Of a stretch of DNA of 21,215 bases, positions 5,394 through 11,446 are shown in pieces. Each line of letters opens with the position of its first letter. Position 1 is the stretch's first letter. This DNA is from a virus, in the IMG/VR virus record IMGVR_UViG_3300043446_003592, positions 1 through 21,215 of that record; one strand, 5' to 3'. The notes under the pieces are model-generated. The model did no database searches and had not been told where the DNA came from. It saw only the letters and a program-made list of their open reading frames with translations. A program made the translations under genes and the position numbers.

Positions 5394-6035
5394 TTAACTT
5401 TTTTGGTATAAAAATTTGACATCATTTGCCAAACAGTAGTCAATAAACTGTTCAAACTGGTCAGGATGGTCAATAAAATGATCTTCGATTAATACATCTA
5501 CCCAAAAGGGAAGAAAAAGTGGTTTCTTTTTTCCGGACCTTTTTGCCTGATAAAATGCCTCTATTTGACCCCTTCTTTCATTCTTTATGTCTTCGTCCGA
5601 AAAAATTTGCGATTTAAGGCCATTTGCAGCCTTATTTTCGGCTTTTCTCTGAACTTCCGACCGCTGACCAAGGTAAGTGTTCAAAACCTCGTCAATTAGG
5701 CTTAAATTCATTTGCTTACCCCAATCGTTAATTCCTACCCCAAAAGCCCGAAATGCAAATTCGATTTCGGAAACGTTTAAAACGGGATAGCTTTCTGTAA
5801 GTTTTTTTTCAAATTGGTCAACCAAAATGACCATCATTTCTTTTTCCGGAATGGACCAACCGGTGATGACGTGAATGGTCAGCATGAGTTGAGCCACTGC
5901 CGTTCGTCTTTGAAATTTGTCCAATCGGTTAATTGCCGGTGCCGCTGTCGTCAGCTGATAAATCTTCTGTTCTTGCGGCTCGAAGTTCTTCAATAAGCTG
6001 GTAAGCTCCCCTGGATGCTTTTGAATGTTTGTCAT
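5394..6035 (-). CDS. Replication-associated protein, possible helicase-loader-like
   Basis: A 213-residue soluble, mostly helical protein. Residues 35-110 (RLDKFQRRTAVAQLM, then EKEMMVILVDQFEKKL, then VLNVSEIEFAFRAFGVG) followed by a LIDEVLNTYLGQRSE segment resemble small helical proteins next to YdaU- or DnaD-like genes in Bacteroidetes phages. There is no Walker A motif, so it is not a DnaC-type ATPase. The second half is basic and may contact DNA or the helicase. Its first 107 nt overlap the 3' end of the upstream replication gene in another frame, an unusually long overlap; a later ATG at 5885 would shorten it but would remove conserved-looking sequence. Function is inferred mainly from context. 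Confidence 0.5.
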   Translation of the reverse strand: MTNIQKHPGELTSLLKNFEPQEQKIYQLTTAAPAINRLDKFQRRTAVAQLMLTIHVITGWSIPEKEMMVILVDQFEKKLTESYPVLNVSEIEFAFRAFGVGINDWGKQMNLSLIDEVLNTYLGQRSEVQRKAENKAANGLKSQIFSDEDIKNERRGQIEAFYQAKRSGKKKPLFLPFWVDVLIEDHFIDHPDQFEQFIDYCLANDVKFLYQKS

Positions 6036-6651
6036 TTTTTTTGATTTTGTTTTTTAATGCCCAATAGGTGAAATGGTGATAAAGTTCTTTTTTGTTTTTG
6101 AAATCCAAAGACAATTCGATGGTCTGAATAAATTCTTTCTGCATTGCCTCCAGCTGATCCATTTTTAATCCCTTGTCAATGCAAAACTTTTCTTTCCATC
6201 TAAAATCGTTAAAAAAATTTTTTTTAGTAAAATTCCAATTTTCGTTTTCATTACTATTTTTATTTAAATCAATTATATTTTCATTTACATTTTCATTTTC
6301 AGAACGCATTGCGTTCGCAATGCGATCGCATACATCGTTATTTTTGTTTTTATTCCATCTCTTATTAGCTGATTGTCTTGCTTTTATGCCTTTTTCACTG
6401 CGCTTTTTCATCTCGATTTGAAGCCTTTCGTTGTAGCTTCCAAGGCCATCATGGGTGAATTTTTTAAAAACCGCATCACCGTTCGCAATGCGTTCGCATT
6501 GCATTCGCAGTTCTTCCGTTGGAATTCGGCCGTTGTGCTGGTGCTGAAGACATAACATTTTTATATATAAACCAATCTGTTCCAACGACATAAACGTTGT
6601 ACCAGTTAAAAAATCTGAACTATAAAAAAGAAATGCTGGGTCTTTGGACAT
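5929..6651 (-). CDS. YdaU/DUF1376-like phage replication protein
   Basis: The 240-residue protein begins MSKDPAFLFYSSDFLTG.TTFMS.EQIGLYIKMLC, the N-terminal winged-helix layout of YdaU/DUF1376-like replication proteins. An Asn/Lys-rich linker follows (residues 95-140), then a helical C-terminal domain (FCIDKGLKMDQLEAM, ELYHHFTYWALKNK) like those that bind DNA or recruit helicase. The frame opens upstream only through a TTG, so the ATG at 6651 is chosen; it lies 13 nt from a GGAGGG buried in a hairpin and directly after eight T. Two GC-rich palindromes lie within the coding sequence at 6305-6324 and 6484-6502, encoding CDRIANAMR and MQCERIANG, and could be an internal origin as in the lambda O gene. 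The 3' end overlaps the next gene by 107 nt. Confidence 0.7.
   Translation of the reverse strand: MSKDPAFLFYSSDFLTGTTFMSLEQIGLYIKMLCLQHQHNGRIPTEELRMQCERIANGDAVFKKFTHDGLGSYNERLQIEMKKRSEKGIKARQSANKRWNKNKNNDVCDRIANAMRSENENVNENIIDLNKNSNENENWNFTKKNFFNDFRWKEKFCIDKGLKMDQLEAMQKEFIQTIELSLDFKNKKELYHHFTYWALKNKIKKNDKHSKASRGAYQLIEELRAARTEDLSADDSGTGN
6305..6324. repeat. CGCATTGCG-TT-CGCAATGCG palindrome
   Basis: A perfect 9+2+9 inverted repeat inside the YdaU-like gene, overlapped by the palindrome GCGATCGC at 6322-6329. It is very GC-rich for the region and shares its 9-mer with 4366-4374 and, in inverted arrangement, with 6484-6502. Confidence 0.75.
6484..6502. repeat. CGCAATGCG-TT-CGCATTGC palindrome
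   Basis: Perfect 8+2+8 arms (6485-6492 and 6495-6502) in the same gene, with the two half-sites in reversed order relative to 6305-6324. A related CATTCGC follows at 6502-6508. Candidate initiator-binding site. Confidence 0.7.
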
Positions 6652-6741
6652 AAAAAAAATAAAGCCCTCCGGAATTAAGGTGAAGCAACCACCAAAATTC
6701 CTTTGGGCTAAAAAAAGTTTAAATGCCAAGTTGCTTTTGGC
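6652..6741 (-). promoter_or_regulatory. Structured mRNA leader with two complementary hairpin loops
   Basis: On the minus-strand RNA, hairpin 1 (6741-6725) is GCCAA, loop AAGCAAC, UUGGC. Hairpin 2 (6709-6663) is a 5-bp outer stem (AGCCC/GGGCU), a 3x3 internal loop, a 6-bp stem (GGAAUU/AAUUCC), a UU/UU loop, a 4-bp stem (GGUG/CACC) and a GUUGCUU loop. The two 7-nt loops are exact complements and could kiss. Hairpin 2 contains the GGAGGG of the following gene and is followed by UUUA and eight U up to the AUG at 6651, so it also looks like a terminator or attenuator. Confidence 0.6.
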
Positions 6742-6753
6742 CTTTCAAAATTA

Positions 6754-7179
6754 TTAAATTTCGCAAAAAATCAAAAAGTCAGACACCTTTTTTTGGAATT
6801 GATTATCCACAACACATTGGTTTTTTACAGCCTTTAAAATTCGGTAAGAAGTTGTTCGGTGCATACCAAAAAAATCTGCAATTTCATTTAAGTTAATGCC
6901 GACCAGGTGCATAACATATCGAATAATGTTCTTTACTTCCATTACATGGTAATAACGATAATCCTTAAAAAATAAATGTGAATCTTTGATTTTAAAAAAA
7001 ACAACAGCCTTTTCAAATATGTATTTAGCCGTGTACTTTTTGGGGGATTTTTCGTCAAGTAAATAACCGGCTTTAGTTCTCACCCATTCCGGAAGCTGAT
7101 TATGTTCCTTCGTTAATTCCTTTAAAAATAGGGTGATTTCCTTCCAATTTGCTTTTGGGGCAAACGAATTTATTTCCAT
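6754..7179 (-). CDS. DnaA domain IV-like DNA-binding protein
   Basis: The 141-residue protein ends in a helix-turn-helix region at about residues 93-120 (GINLNEIADFFGMHRTTSYRI, split here by LKAVKN) that resembles DnaA domain IV, where the second helix carries an HHTTV-like signature; here it reads MHRTTSY. The first 75 residues are basic and helical with no Walker motifs, so the AAA+ part of DnaA is absent. It probably binds DNA near the replication origin or acts as a regulator. Its start lies 80 nt inside the 3' end of the upstream small gene, and it is followed by the two-hairpin leader of the YdaU-like gene, so it may control or cooperate with that protein. DNA binding is fairly sure, its target unknown. 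Confidence 0.65.
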   Translation of the reverse strand: MEINSFAPKANWKEITLFLKELTKEHNQLPEWVRTKAGYLLDEKSPKKYTAKYIFEKAVVFFKIKDSHLFFKDYRYYHVMEVKNIIRYVMHLVGINLNEIADFFGMHRTTSYRILKAVKNQCVVDNQFQKKVSDFLIFCEI

Positions 7180-7327
7180 TGACTTCTACTATAAAAAGGT
7201 GATTGTCTTCATTAAAAGATAAAACGTCAACTTGCTGGCCTTTCAGCCCATAAATCTTGAAGTTATAGGATTTATGATCCTGATTTAACTTTGCTTTTAT
7301 AGGTGGAAATAATTTCTTCCAATTCAT
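7100..7327 (-). CDS. Small hypothetical protein overlapping both neighbours
   Basis: From ATG 7327 this gives 75 residues: MNWKKLFPPIKAKLN, then a beta-rich stretch with IYGLKGQQVDVLSF, HLFIVEVNGNKFVCP and KSKLEG. The regular strand pattern suggests a small SH3- or OB-like barrel rather than chance coding. An alternative ATG at 7363 adds 12 residues. It overlaps the end of ninG by 56 nt and the start of the DnaA-like gene by 80 nt, which is long even for a phage. No catalytic motif is visible and the function is unknown; the context is replication and recombination. Confidence 0.5.
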   Translation of the reverse strand: MNWKKLFPPIKAKLNQDHKSYNFKIYGLKGQQVDVLSFNEDNHLFIVEVNGNKFVCPKSKLEGNHPIFKGINEGT

Positions 7328-7658
7328 AAATTGCCCATTTTTTGATTTTTCTTTTTGATTCATAGTCAAGTAATTCAAGCCTTTCTTTACCGATTCTTTT
7401 TTCCAAGCTTTTCCGGTATTCGATTAAGTTGCCACTTAAAAAGTAATTGCAGCGCATGCACGAACCATGCACGTTGTCTTCATTAAACCTTAAATGGCTA
7501 AATGAACCAACTGAATAAAAATGTGAAGCATGTTCAATTTTATATTTGCCACATGCCACACATGGTTTTTCAGCATCCCGGAAACGAATAAAAGCATTAA
7601 AAGCTTTTTGTGCTTTTGCCAGTGTCTTTGGAAGACTGATGGCTTTCATTTTAGGCAT
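7272..7658 (-). CDS. ninG: NinG/Rap-type recombination protein
   Basis: The 128-residue protein matches the NinG family of lambda-like phages. After a short basic N-terminus it has KAFNAFIRFRDAEKPCVACG, then HASHFYS, a HLRFNEDNVHGSC.RCN segment and an SGNLIEYRKSL region. C33, C36, C67 and C70, with H43 and H46, form the expected zinc-binding, HNH-like core. Lambda NinG (Rap) is a structure-specific endonuclease that resolves recombination intermediates and supports the Red pathway. That fits the Bet-like gene a few hundred bp upstream. The length is shorter than lambda NinG, mainly by lacking part of the N-terminus. Start at ATG 7658 overlaps the preceding stop by 8 nt. Confidence 0.85.
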   Translation of the reverse strand: MPKMKAISLPKTLAKAQKAFNAFIRFRDAEKPCVACGKYKIEHASHFYSVGSFSHLRFNEDNVHGSCMRCNYFLSGNLIEYRKSLEKRIGKERLELLDYESKRKIKKWAIYELEEIISTYKSKVKSGS

Positions 7659-8019
7659 TCAATAAAGTTTTAAAATAAGACAATCGGGTTCGTAAACCAT
7701 CGTGTTGATGTACCGCTGAAGAATTAATTCTTTCAAATGAATTAACAAGGTAATTGTAATCCTTTGCGATTGATTTGATATAAATGTTTATTGTGGATGG
7801 GCTTAATTTTTCTTCAATTTGCCGTTCTAAAGCATTTATAATAGCTGTTGAAATGTATTCATCCTGAAGCTTTTTGGCAAGAGCCAGGCAATGCCCGGCC
7901 CTTGCGATCACAATTTCCATTTGCCCCATTCTTTCAAGTAGTTCAGCTGGTTCGTCAGATGGTTTTTCAATTAAAAAAGCTTGAAATTCTTCAGCCAATT
8001 TTTGCAATTCTTCTTTCAT
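7651..8019 (-). CDS. Hypothetical protein between the Bet companion and ninG
   Basis: A 122-residue, almost entirely helical, acidic protein with an early EELQKLAEEFQAFLIEK segment and an ending HQHDGLRTRLSYFKTLL. No enzyme motif, signal peptide or membrane segment is visible. The ATG at 8019 overlaps the stop of the upstream gene (ATGA), and its own stop overlaps the ninG start, so it is coupled within the recombination block. An accessory or structural role with Bet or NinG is possible but only inferred from position. I do not recognise a named family. Confidence 0.6.
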   Translation of the reverse strand: MKEELQKLAEEFQAFLIEKPSDEPAELLERMGQMEIVIARAGHCLALAKKLQDEYISTAIINALERQIEEKLSPSTINIYIKSIAKDYNYLVNSFERINSSAVHQHDGLRTRLSYFKTLLNA

Positions 8020-8480
8020 TTTGCAAGTGTGGTTTTAAAAGTTGAAGTGCTGGTCTTGGTTGGCCTATAAATTTGAATAAGTTCACCTTCTTTTGAAATA
8101 TGTGGGACACCTTCTTGTGGGATAGTTTTTAAAAAAGTTTCCCTTTCTGACATCTTTGCTTTTATTTCTTGAAACTTTTGATTCAATTCTATCCATTCGG
8201 GATCATTTGAATCCTGATAATTGTATTTGGTGCCAGCTTCAACCAATTCGATTTTGGTTCCGGTTGGGGTGGTTATTACTTTTCCATCCTTTTCTAATTC
8301 ATTCCTGACAATTTCAATAAAATCTTTGTTCTTTTTGATTTGGTCAATTAGAAATTCCATTCGGGAAAGAATTTCAACCGTTTCAATCGGTTTTCCAAAT
8401 TCAGATATTTCATTGACTGTTTTTTCGGCCAACTGAATTAAATCAGTTTTTGTGGCACTGGTAGTTACTTGTAAATTCAT
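8016..8480 (-). CDS. Bet-associated hypothetical protein
   Basis: A 154-residue protein with a helical N-terminal half (DLIQLAEKTVNEI, RMEFLIDQIKKNKDFIEIVRNELEK), a small beta hairpin (KVITTPTGTKIELVEAGTKYNYQ) and a second helix with IELNQKFQEIKAKMSERETFL. This layout, a helical scaffold around a TPTGTKIELVE-type hairpin, is frequent in proteins encoded next to RecT/Bet genes in phages of many hosts; the exact role is unknown. It starts 2 nt after the bet stop codon and overlaps the following gene by 4 nt. The Thr/Ser-rich C-terminal tail may be disordered. Confidence 0.6.
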   Translation of the reverse strand: MNLQVTTSATKTDLIQLAEKTVNEISEFGKPIETVEILSRMEFLIDQIKKNKDFIEIVRNELEKDGKVITTPTGTKIELVEAGTKYNYQDSNDPEWIELNQKFQEIKAKMSERETFLKTIPQEGVPHISKEGELIQIYRPTKTSTSTFKTTLAK

Positions 8481-8482
8481 GA

Positions 8483-9172
8483 TTATTGATTTTGATATTT
8501 TTCCAATCTTGTTTTAATTTGATTCAATTTTGTGGAACTTTCGGCAGCTTTTAAAGCCTCAAATGCTTTTTCTTTCAAGCCTTCTTCCATTTCTAAATCC
8601 ATAAGCTGACCAATCAAAAATTCACGATATTCTTCAATATCTTCTTTTTGTTGTCCAGCCTGGGCCATTTCTTCTGTCGTGTAAAGTCCTGATAAATCAA
8701 CCGGAAAAGCCTTACGAAGTGCAAGTGCTTCACTTACTTTACTAATCATTGTGTGTTTTAATGTCTTTTGAAGCCCCATCGGATTAGGATAATATTCTTT
8801 GTAAAATGCCACCCCGACACCGGCCGGATAACGTTGGCCATTGGGACCCCATTTATAAACCGTAGTGGTGCAAGATAAAATTTCACCCGATTGGTCATAT
8901 TTGAAAACGGGTTCATCTTGTCCGGCATACATTTTTGAACGTTCAGCAATGACCCGAAAGCCATCAATTGACGTTTGAACCGTCATTCGGCCCCCACGTT
9001 TGATGAAGTAAATCTGCCTGGTCAATGGGTCCAACCCGGTGCGTTCACATTGGTAAAGAAAGAATTTCAATTCGTCATCGGTTGCCCCTTGTGCGATTTG
9101 CGATTTAATTAAGTTGATCTGTTCGGAACTTAAAGTCAGGGCTTTTTCTGTTAAAATTGGTTTTGCGTACAT
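8483..9172 (-). CDS. bet: Bet/RecT-family single-strand annealing protein
   Basis: The 229-residue protein has the core of the RecT/Redbeta family, closest to lambda Bet: ATDDELKFFLYQCERTGLDP, then RQIYFIKRGGRMTVQTSIDGFR, and later GVGVAFYKEYY and LSGLYTTEEMAQA. These proteins form rings or filaments on single-stranded DNA and anneal complementary strands during phage recombination and replication. A helical C-terminal tail (about residues 175-229) is typical and may bind the host SSB or the partner nuclease. No exonuclease of the RecE or lambda Exo type is seen next to it, though a PD-(D/E)XK protein lies at 3441-3971. Start ATG 9172; the upstream membrane ORF overlaps it by 68 nt. Confidence 0.85.
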   Translation of the reverse strand: MYAKPILTEKALTLSSEQINLIKSQIAQGATDDELKFFLYQCERTGLDPLTRQIYFIKRGGRMTVQTSIDGFRVIAERSKMYAGQDEPVFKYDQSGEILSCTTTVYKWGPNGQRYPAGVGVAFYKEYYPNPMGLQKTLKHTMISKVSEALALRKAFPVDLSGLYTTEEMAQAGQQKEDIEEYREFLIGQLMDLEMEEGLKEKAFEALKAAESSTKLNQIKTRLEKYQNQ

Positions 9173-9302
9173 CGTTAACTTCTTTAGGTGATAAAATGAG
9201 GATTAAAATTAAAGGAATAAAAAGAATCGTCAAAACAGCCAGTAAAAATAACATGCTAATTAAAGTTGAAGTTACTTCCATTATTATTTTTAAGATTTTC
9301 AT
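9105..9302 (-). CDS. Small single-span membrane protein, tentative
   Basis: A 65-residue frame with one strong hydrophobic segment (about residues 10-37, with LISMLFLLAVLTILFIPLIL) and a basic C-terminal tail. It overlaps the start of bet by 68 nt and the end of the upstream gene by 47 nt (26 nt if it starts at ATG 9281). It fills the otherwise empty 83-bp gap between those genes. Small membrane proteins are common in early phage operons; function is unknown and the frame could be spurious because AT-rich DNA readily encodes hydrophobic residues. Confidence 0.4.
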   Translation of the reverse strand: MKILKIIMEVTSTLISMLFLLAVLTILFIPLILILILSPKEVNDVRKTNFNRKSPDFKFRTDQLN

Positions 9303-9459
9303 ATTCCTCTTTTTTTTCTTTTAAAATTGTTTCAAGTACACCGGCAGCGACCATTGGGTCGCCACCGATTTTTAGAAATTCAATAACTGGCTTTATTCTG
9401 CCTTGGTACTGAAGACAAATCGTTGCCAGCTTTTCGGCTTTTAATTTAAAGTACTCCAT
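9256..9459 (-). CDS. Small hypothetical early protein
   Basis: A 67-residue protein: a helical N-terminal two thirds (MEYFKLKAEKLATICLQYQG, then VIEFLKIGGDPMVAAGVLETIL) and an Asn-rich tail. No known family recognised. It overlaps the upstream gene by 14 nt and the membrane ORF downstream, fitting a compact early operon driven from the promoter near 9753-9781. The composition looks like real coding sequence; role unknown. Confidence 0.5.
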   Translation of the reverse strand: MEYFKLKAEKLATICLQYQGRIKPVIEFLKIGGDPMVAAGVLETILKEKKEEYENLKNNNGSNFNFN

Positions 9460-9646
9460 TTGATTGTTGTTTTAATGCGTCAAAAATTTGTTGATAAATG
9501 TCAATTTTCTGACCATTACCGTCAAGGTACTTTGAATAAGTAACGCCCGAAATTTTCAGGTCATGCAATGCTGTCCTGATCTTCTTTTTGTCTAATTGTG
9601 AAGCCACGTCATTAATTTGGTCCACAATGTGCTTTTTGAAATCCAT
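9446..9646 (-). CDS. Small helical protein, possible DNA-binding
   Basis: A 66-residue protein made of three or four helices. The segment KIRTALHDLKISGVTYSKYLDG followed by IDIYQQIFDALKQQ (quoted in two parts) reads like a small helix-turn-helix domain of the kind found in phage regulators, with the turn near SGVT, but the match is loose. It is among the first genes after the early promoter at 9753-9781, where a Cro-like or other regulatory protein would be expected. That role is an inference only. Confidence 0.5.
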   Translation of the reverse strand: MDFKKHIVDQINDVASQLDKKKIRTALHDLKISGVTYSKYLDGNGQKIDIYQQIFDALKQQSNGVL

Positions 9647-9663
9647 GTTTGTTGGTTTTTGGT

Positions 9664-9729
9664 TTAAAAATTATCTGCAAAACAGATTAAAAGACTTAAA
9701 ATAATGATTAAAATTTCTTCTTTCTTCAT
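9664..9729 (-). CDS. 21-residue membrane peptide ORF, tentative
   Basis: From ATG 9729 the frame reads MKKEEILIIILSLLICFADNF and stops, a charged start and one short hydrophobic segment. It is the first frame after the promoter at 9753-9781, 24 nt downstream of its -7 box. It might be a leader peptide or a small membrane protein; chance coding in AT-rich DNA is also likely. Confidence 0.25.
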   Translation of the reverse strand: MKKEEILIIILSLLICFADNF

Positions 9730-9752
9730 GGTGATTATTGTTTTTGTTGCAC

Positions 9753-9781
9753 CAAAAGTAAAAAAAAATTTAACTTTCAAA
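9753..9781 (-). promoter_or_regulatory. Bacteroidetes-type promoter of the early operon
   Basis: On the minus strand TTTG (9781-9778), a 17-nt AT-rich spacer, then TACTTTTG (9760-9753) match the Flavobacterium consensus TTG-N17-23-TAnnTTTG exactly. It points toward the small early genes, bet, ninG and the replication genes. A perfect TTTCAAA-GAATT-TTTGAAA dyad at 9775-9793 overlaps the upstream element and could be a repressor operator. The rest of the gap 9647-9888 is AT-rich; a weak 6-bp hairpin at about 9859-9878 (TAAGGC/GCCTCA) just past the endolysin gene may aid termination of the late transcript. Confidence 0.6.
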
Positions 9782-9888
9782 GAATTTTTGAAAAAAAAAT
9801 TTTAAGTTTTTTAATAAGGAATAAAGAAAGAAGTGCTAACAAGCCCAAAAATTGATTTTAAGGCCATTTTTAGCCTCATAGGGACATT

Positions 9889-10332
9889 TTATCCATTGTA
9901 AAGAGCAAAGTGCATCGGGTCTTTTCTGCCCTTCCAATCGCCACCCCAATAAAGCCCGGCAGCTTTCATAATGGCAATAAACCTGGGTGACCAAGCCGTT
10001 CCAATCCTTCCAAGGCCTTCTTTGGATGCATTTAAATCAATGGCCATGGCCCAGGCATGCAGACTTTTCATATTTCGGCCCCGAACAGAACGGTCAACAT
10101 AACAGCCGTCAAATGAAATTATTTCTTTGTGAAGATCAGCTTTTTCAAGATTTGTGAAAGCCAATTTAAGTTTGGATTTGAAATCCTTATTTATGAATAT
10201 CCTTTTAACCGGCTTTTCTAATTTAAGGAACCACGGAAATTCCGTCTGAACATCCCAAATTTCACAATGCCGTGATTTATAAATGTCATCCGGCAAACCA
10301 TATTTTAAAATGATTTGAGTTTGGGCCGTCAT
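9889..10332 (-). CDS. Endolysin, M15 (VanY-like) peptidase
   Basis: The 147-residue protein carries the zinc-binding pattern of peptidase family M15: SLHAWAMAIDLN gives H92 and D99, and DPMHFAL near the end gives D138 and H141. W129-G-G and W133 near GGDWKGRKDPMH are typical of phage L-alanyl-D-glutamate or D,D-peptidases. It should cut peptide cross-links or stems of peptidoglycan at lysis. There is no signal peptide, so release would need a holin; candidates lie just upstream. The start overlaps the preceding lipoprotein gene (ATGA) and it is the last gene of the late operon. The zinc family is clear; exact bond specificity is not. Confidence 0.85.
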   Translation of the reverse strand: MTAQTQIILKYGLPDDIYKSRHCEIWDVQTEFPWFLKLEKPVKRIFINKDFKSKLKLAFTNLEKADLHKEIISFDGCYVDRSVRGRNMKSLHAWAMAIDLNASKEGLGRIGTAWSPRFIAIMKAAGLYWGGDWKGRKDPMHFALYNG

Positions 10333-10784
10333 TTTTTGCGCTTAAGAATCAATAACAAAATTCCAAAGATTAAGGCCAATATACCCATCATTGAAAACTT
10401 TTTATTTGCCGTTTTATTATCGGCAATCAATTGGTCAACCTTCTGCTTGTAAACGTAAACCTTTGATGAATCTTCTATTGTTTGAACTATCTTGACCGTT
10501 TTAGTAATCGTTTTAACTTGTCCAGGGATATTTTTAACTTGAACGACATTCTTTGTTTTGACAACCGTGTCAAAAATGGTATTTTGGACGGTATCAATGA
10601 CTTCAATGAAATCATATTCAACGGTGATTACAGTGTCACTTTTTGTAATTAAGGGAAAAGTGACTTGGCAAATTTTGGCAACTTTTTCCGGGAATTTCTT
10701 TTCAGCCCTTGCCAGCTGTTTATCCACCTTTTGGGGTGAATAACAGCCGAACAAAGGAATCAATAACCAACTGAACTTTTTCAT
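10329..10784 (-). CDS. Lipoprotein with C-terminal membrane anchor, u-spanin candidate
   Basis: The 151-residue protein starts with a short signal ending in a lipobox (L11-F12-G13-C14), so C14 would be lipidated. Residues 40-110 are rich in alternating hydrophobic and Thr/Val residues and look beta-stranded; 110-130 are helical and charged. Residues about 132-147 (MMGILALIFGILLLIL) form a membrane span followed by KRKK. A lipidated N-terminus plus a C-terminal inner-membrane anchor is the architecture of unimolecular spanins such as phage T1 gp11, which fuse inner and outer membranes in the last step of lysis. It lies between the holin candidate and the endolysin, coupled to both by ATGA overlaps. 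F at the -2 position of the lipobox is unusual. Confidence 0.6.
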   Translation of the reverse strand: MKKFSWLLIPLFGCYSPQKVDKQLARAEKKFPEKVAKICQVTFPLITKSDTVITVEYDFIEVIDTVQNTIFDTVVKTKNVVQVKNIPGQVKTITKTVKIVQTIEDSSKVYVYKQKVDQLIADNKTANKKFSMMGILALIFGILLLILKRKK

Positions 10785-10993
10785 TTCAACAATTCGCCTT
10801 GGTTATTGGTAAGGAATTGTTTTAAAAGGTAAGCAACGCCAGCAGTAACAGCAGTCTGCCAAATACTAACCCAATCAAAAGAAAATGACCCTAATTTAAT
10901 GGCATCACTAATCATTACTAAAACAGCAGTAAAAACTGAAACAATTAATCCCTTTAAGAGATCAAATAAATTTAATTTAAATAAATCTGACAT
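10781..10993 (-). CDS. Holin-like small membrane protein
   Basis: A 70-residue protein with two hydrophobic segments (about residues 14-32, GLIVSVFTAVLVMISDAI, and 44-61, IWQTAVTAGVAYLLKQFL) and a charged tail. The size, two-span layout and position next to spanin-like and endolysin genes fit a class II-type holin that would permeabilise the inner membrane. Holins are too diverse for a motif-based proof, and the next gene also encodes a membrane protein that could share the role. Starts with ATG overlapping the preceding TAA (TAATG). Confidence 0.6.
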   Translation of the reverse strand: MSDLFKLNLFDLLKGLIVSVFTAVLVMISDAIKLGSFSFDWVSIWQTAVTAGVAYLLKQFLTNNQGELLK

Positions 10994-11244
10994 TATTTTG
11001 ATTTTAAAATGTTCTCCAAATTTATCACTTCCATTTCCAATTTCCGGTTGATATTTTTTAACGTGTTGACTTCCAATGTCAGTTCTTCAACCTTTGTGGT
11101 TAATTCTTCAGTGAATTTTGTCAAGACTTGCAAAGCCTTTTCCATCACCTTCATTTCAGCTGAAACAGCTTCAGCATTTTTTTTTCTGCTACTTAAAACA
11201 TAAGTTAATAAAACAAGGATTGCACCACCCAAAATTTCAACCAT
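10993..11244 (-). CDS. Membrane-anchored coiled-coil protein
   Basis: An 83-residue protein with an N-terminal membrane span (about residues 3-19, EILGGAILVLLTYVLSS), a basic RKK stop-transfer and then one long coiled coil (residues 24-80) with heptads such as VEELTLEVNTLKNINRKLEM. This N-in, coil-out form resembles inner-membrane spanin subunits or holin partners. It overlaps the upstream membrane gene by 8 nt and abuts the holin candidate downstream, so it belongs to the lysis block. If the lipoprotein downstream is a complete u-spanin, this protein may instead regulate or anchor the holin. Role inferred. Confidence 0.6.
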   Translation of the reverse strand: MVEILGGAILVLLTYVLSSRKKNAEAVSAEMKVMEKALQVLTKFTEELTTKVEELTLEVNTLKNINRKLEMEVINLENILKSK

Positions 11245-11446
11245 TTTCTTCTTCTTTTATAGTTTTCCAAAAAAATAAACCCCATGTGCCAATGATCGTT
11301 AATTTTAGAAGCCAGTTGGTTGTTATGTTAAATCCAACCTTGTATCCTTTTGCCATAAACAAAATGACTTCCGGATCGGTATTAACAGCTAAAAACATCA
11401 TAAAAATAGTTAATGTAATAGCAATCGCAAGTAAAATTTTTCTCAT
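11237..11446 (-). CDS. Two-span small membrane protein
   Basis: From ATG 11446 the product has 69 residues with two membrane spans (about residues 3-20, KILLAIAITLTIFMMFLAV, and 44-60, LLKLTIIGTWGLFFW) and a short acidic C-terminus. The ATG overlaps the stop of the upstream gene as ATGA; the longer open frame begins with TTG at 11476 and would overlap by 34 nt, so the shorter form is preferred. It is the first of four consecutive membrane-protein genes before the endolysin, and may be a holin or holin modulator. No family recognised. Confidence 0.55.
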   Translation of the reverse strand: MRKILLAIAITLTIFMMFLAVNTDPEVILFMAKGYKVGFNITTNWLLKLTIIGTWGLFFWKTIKEEENG

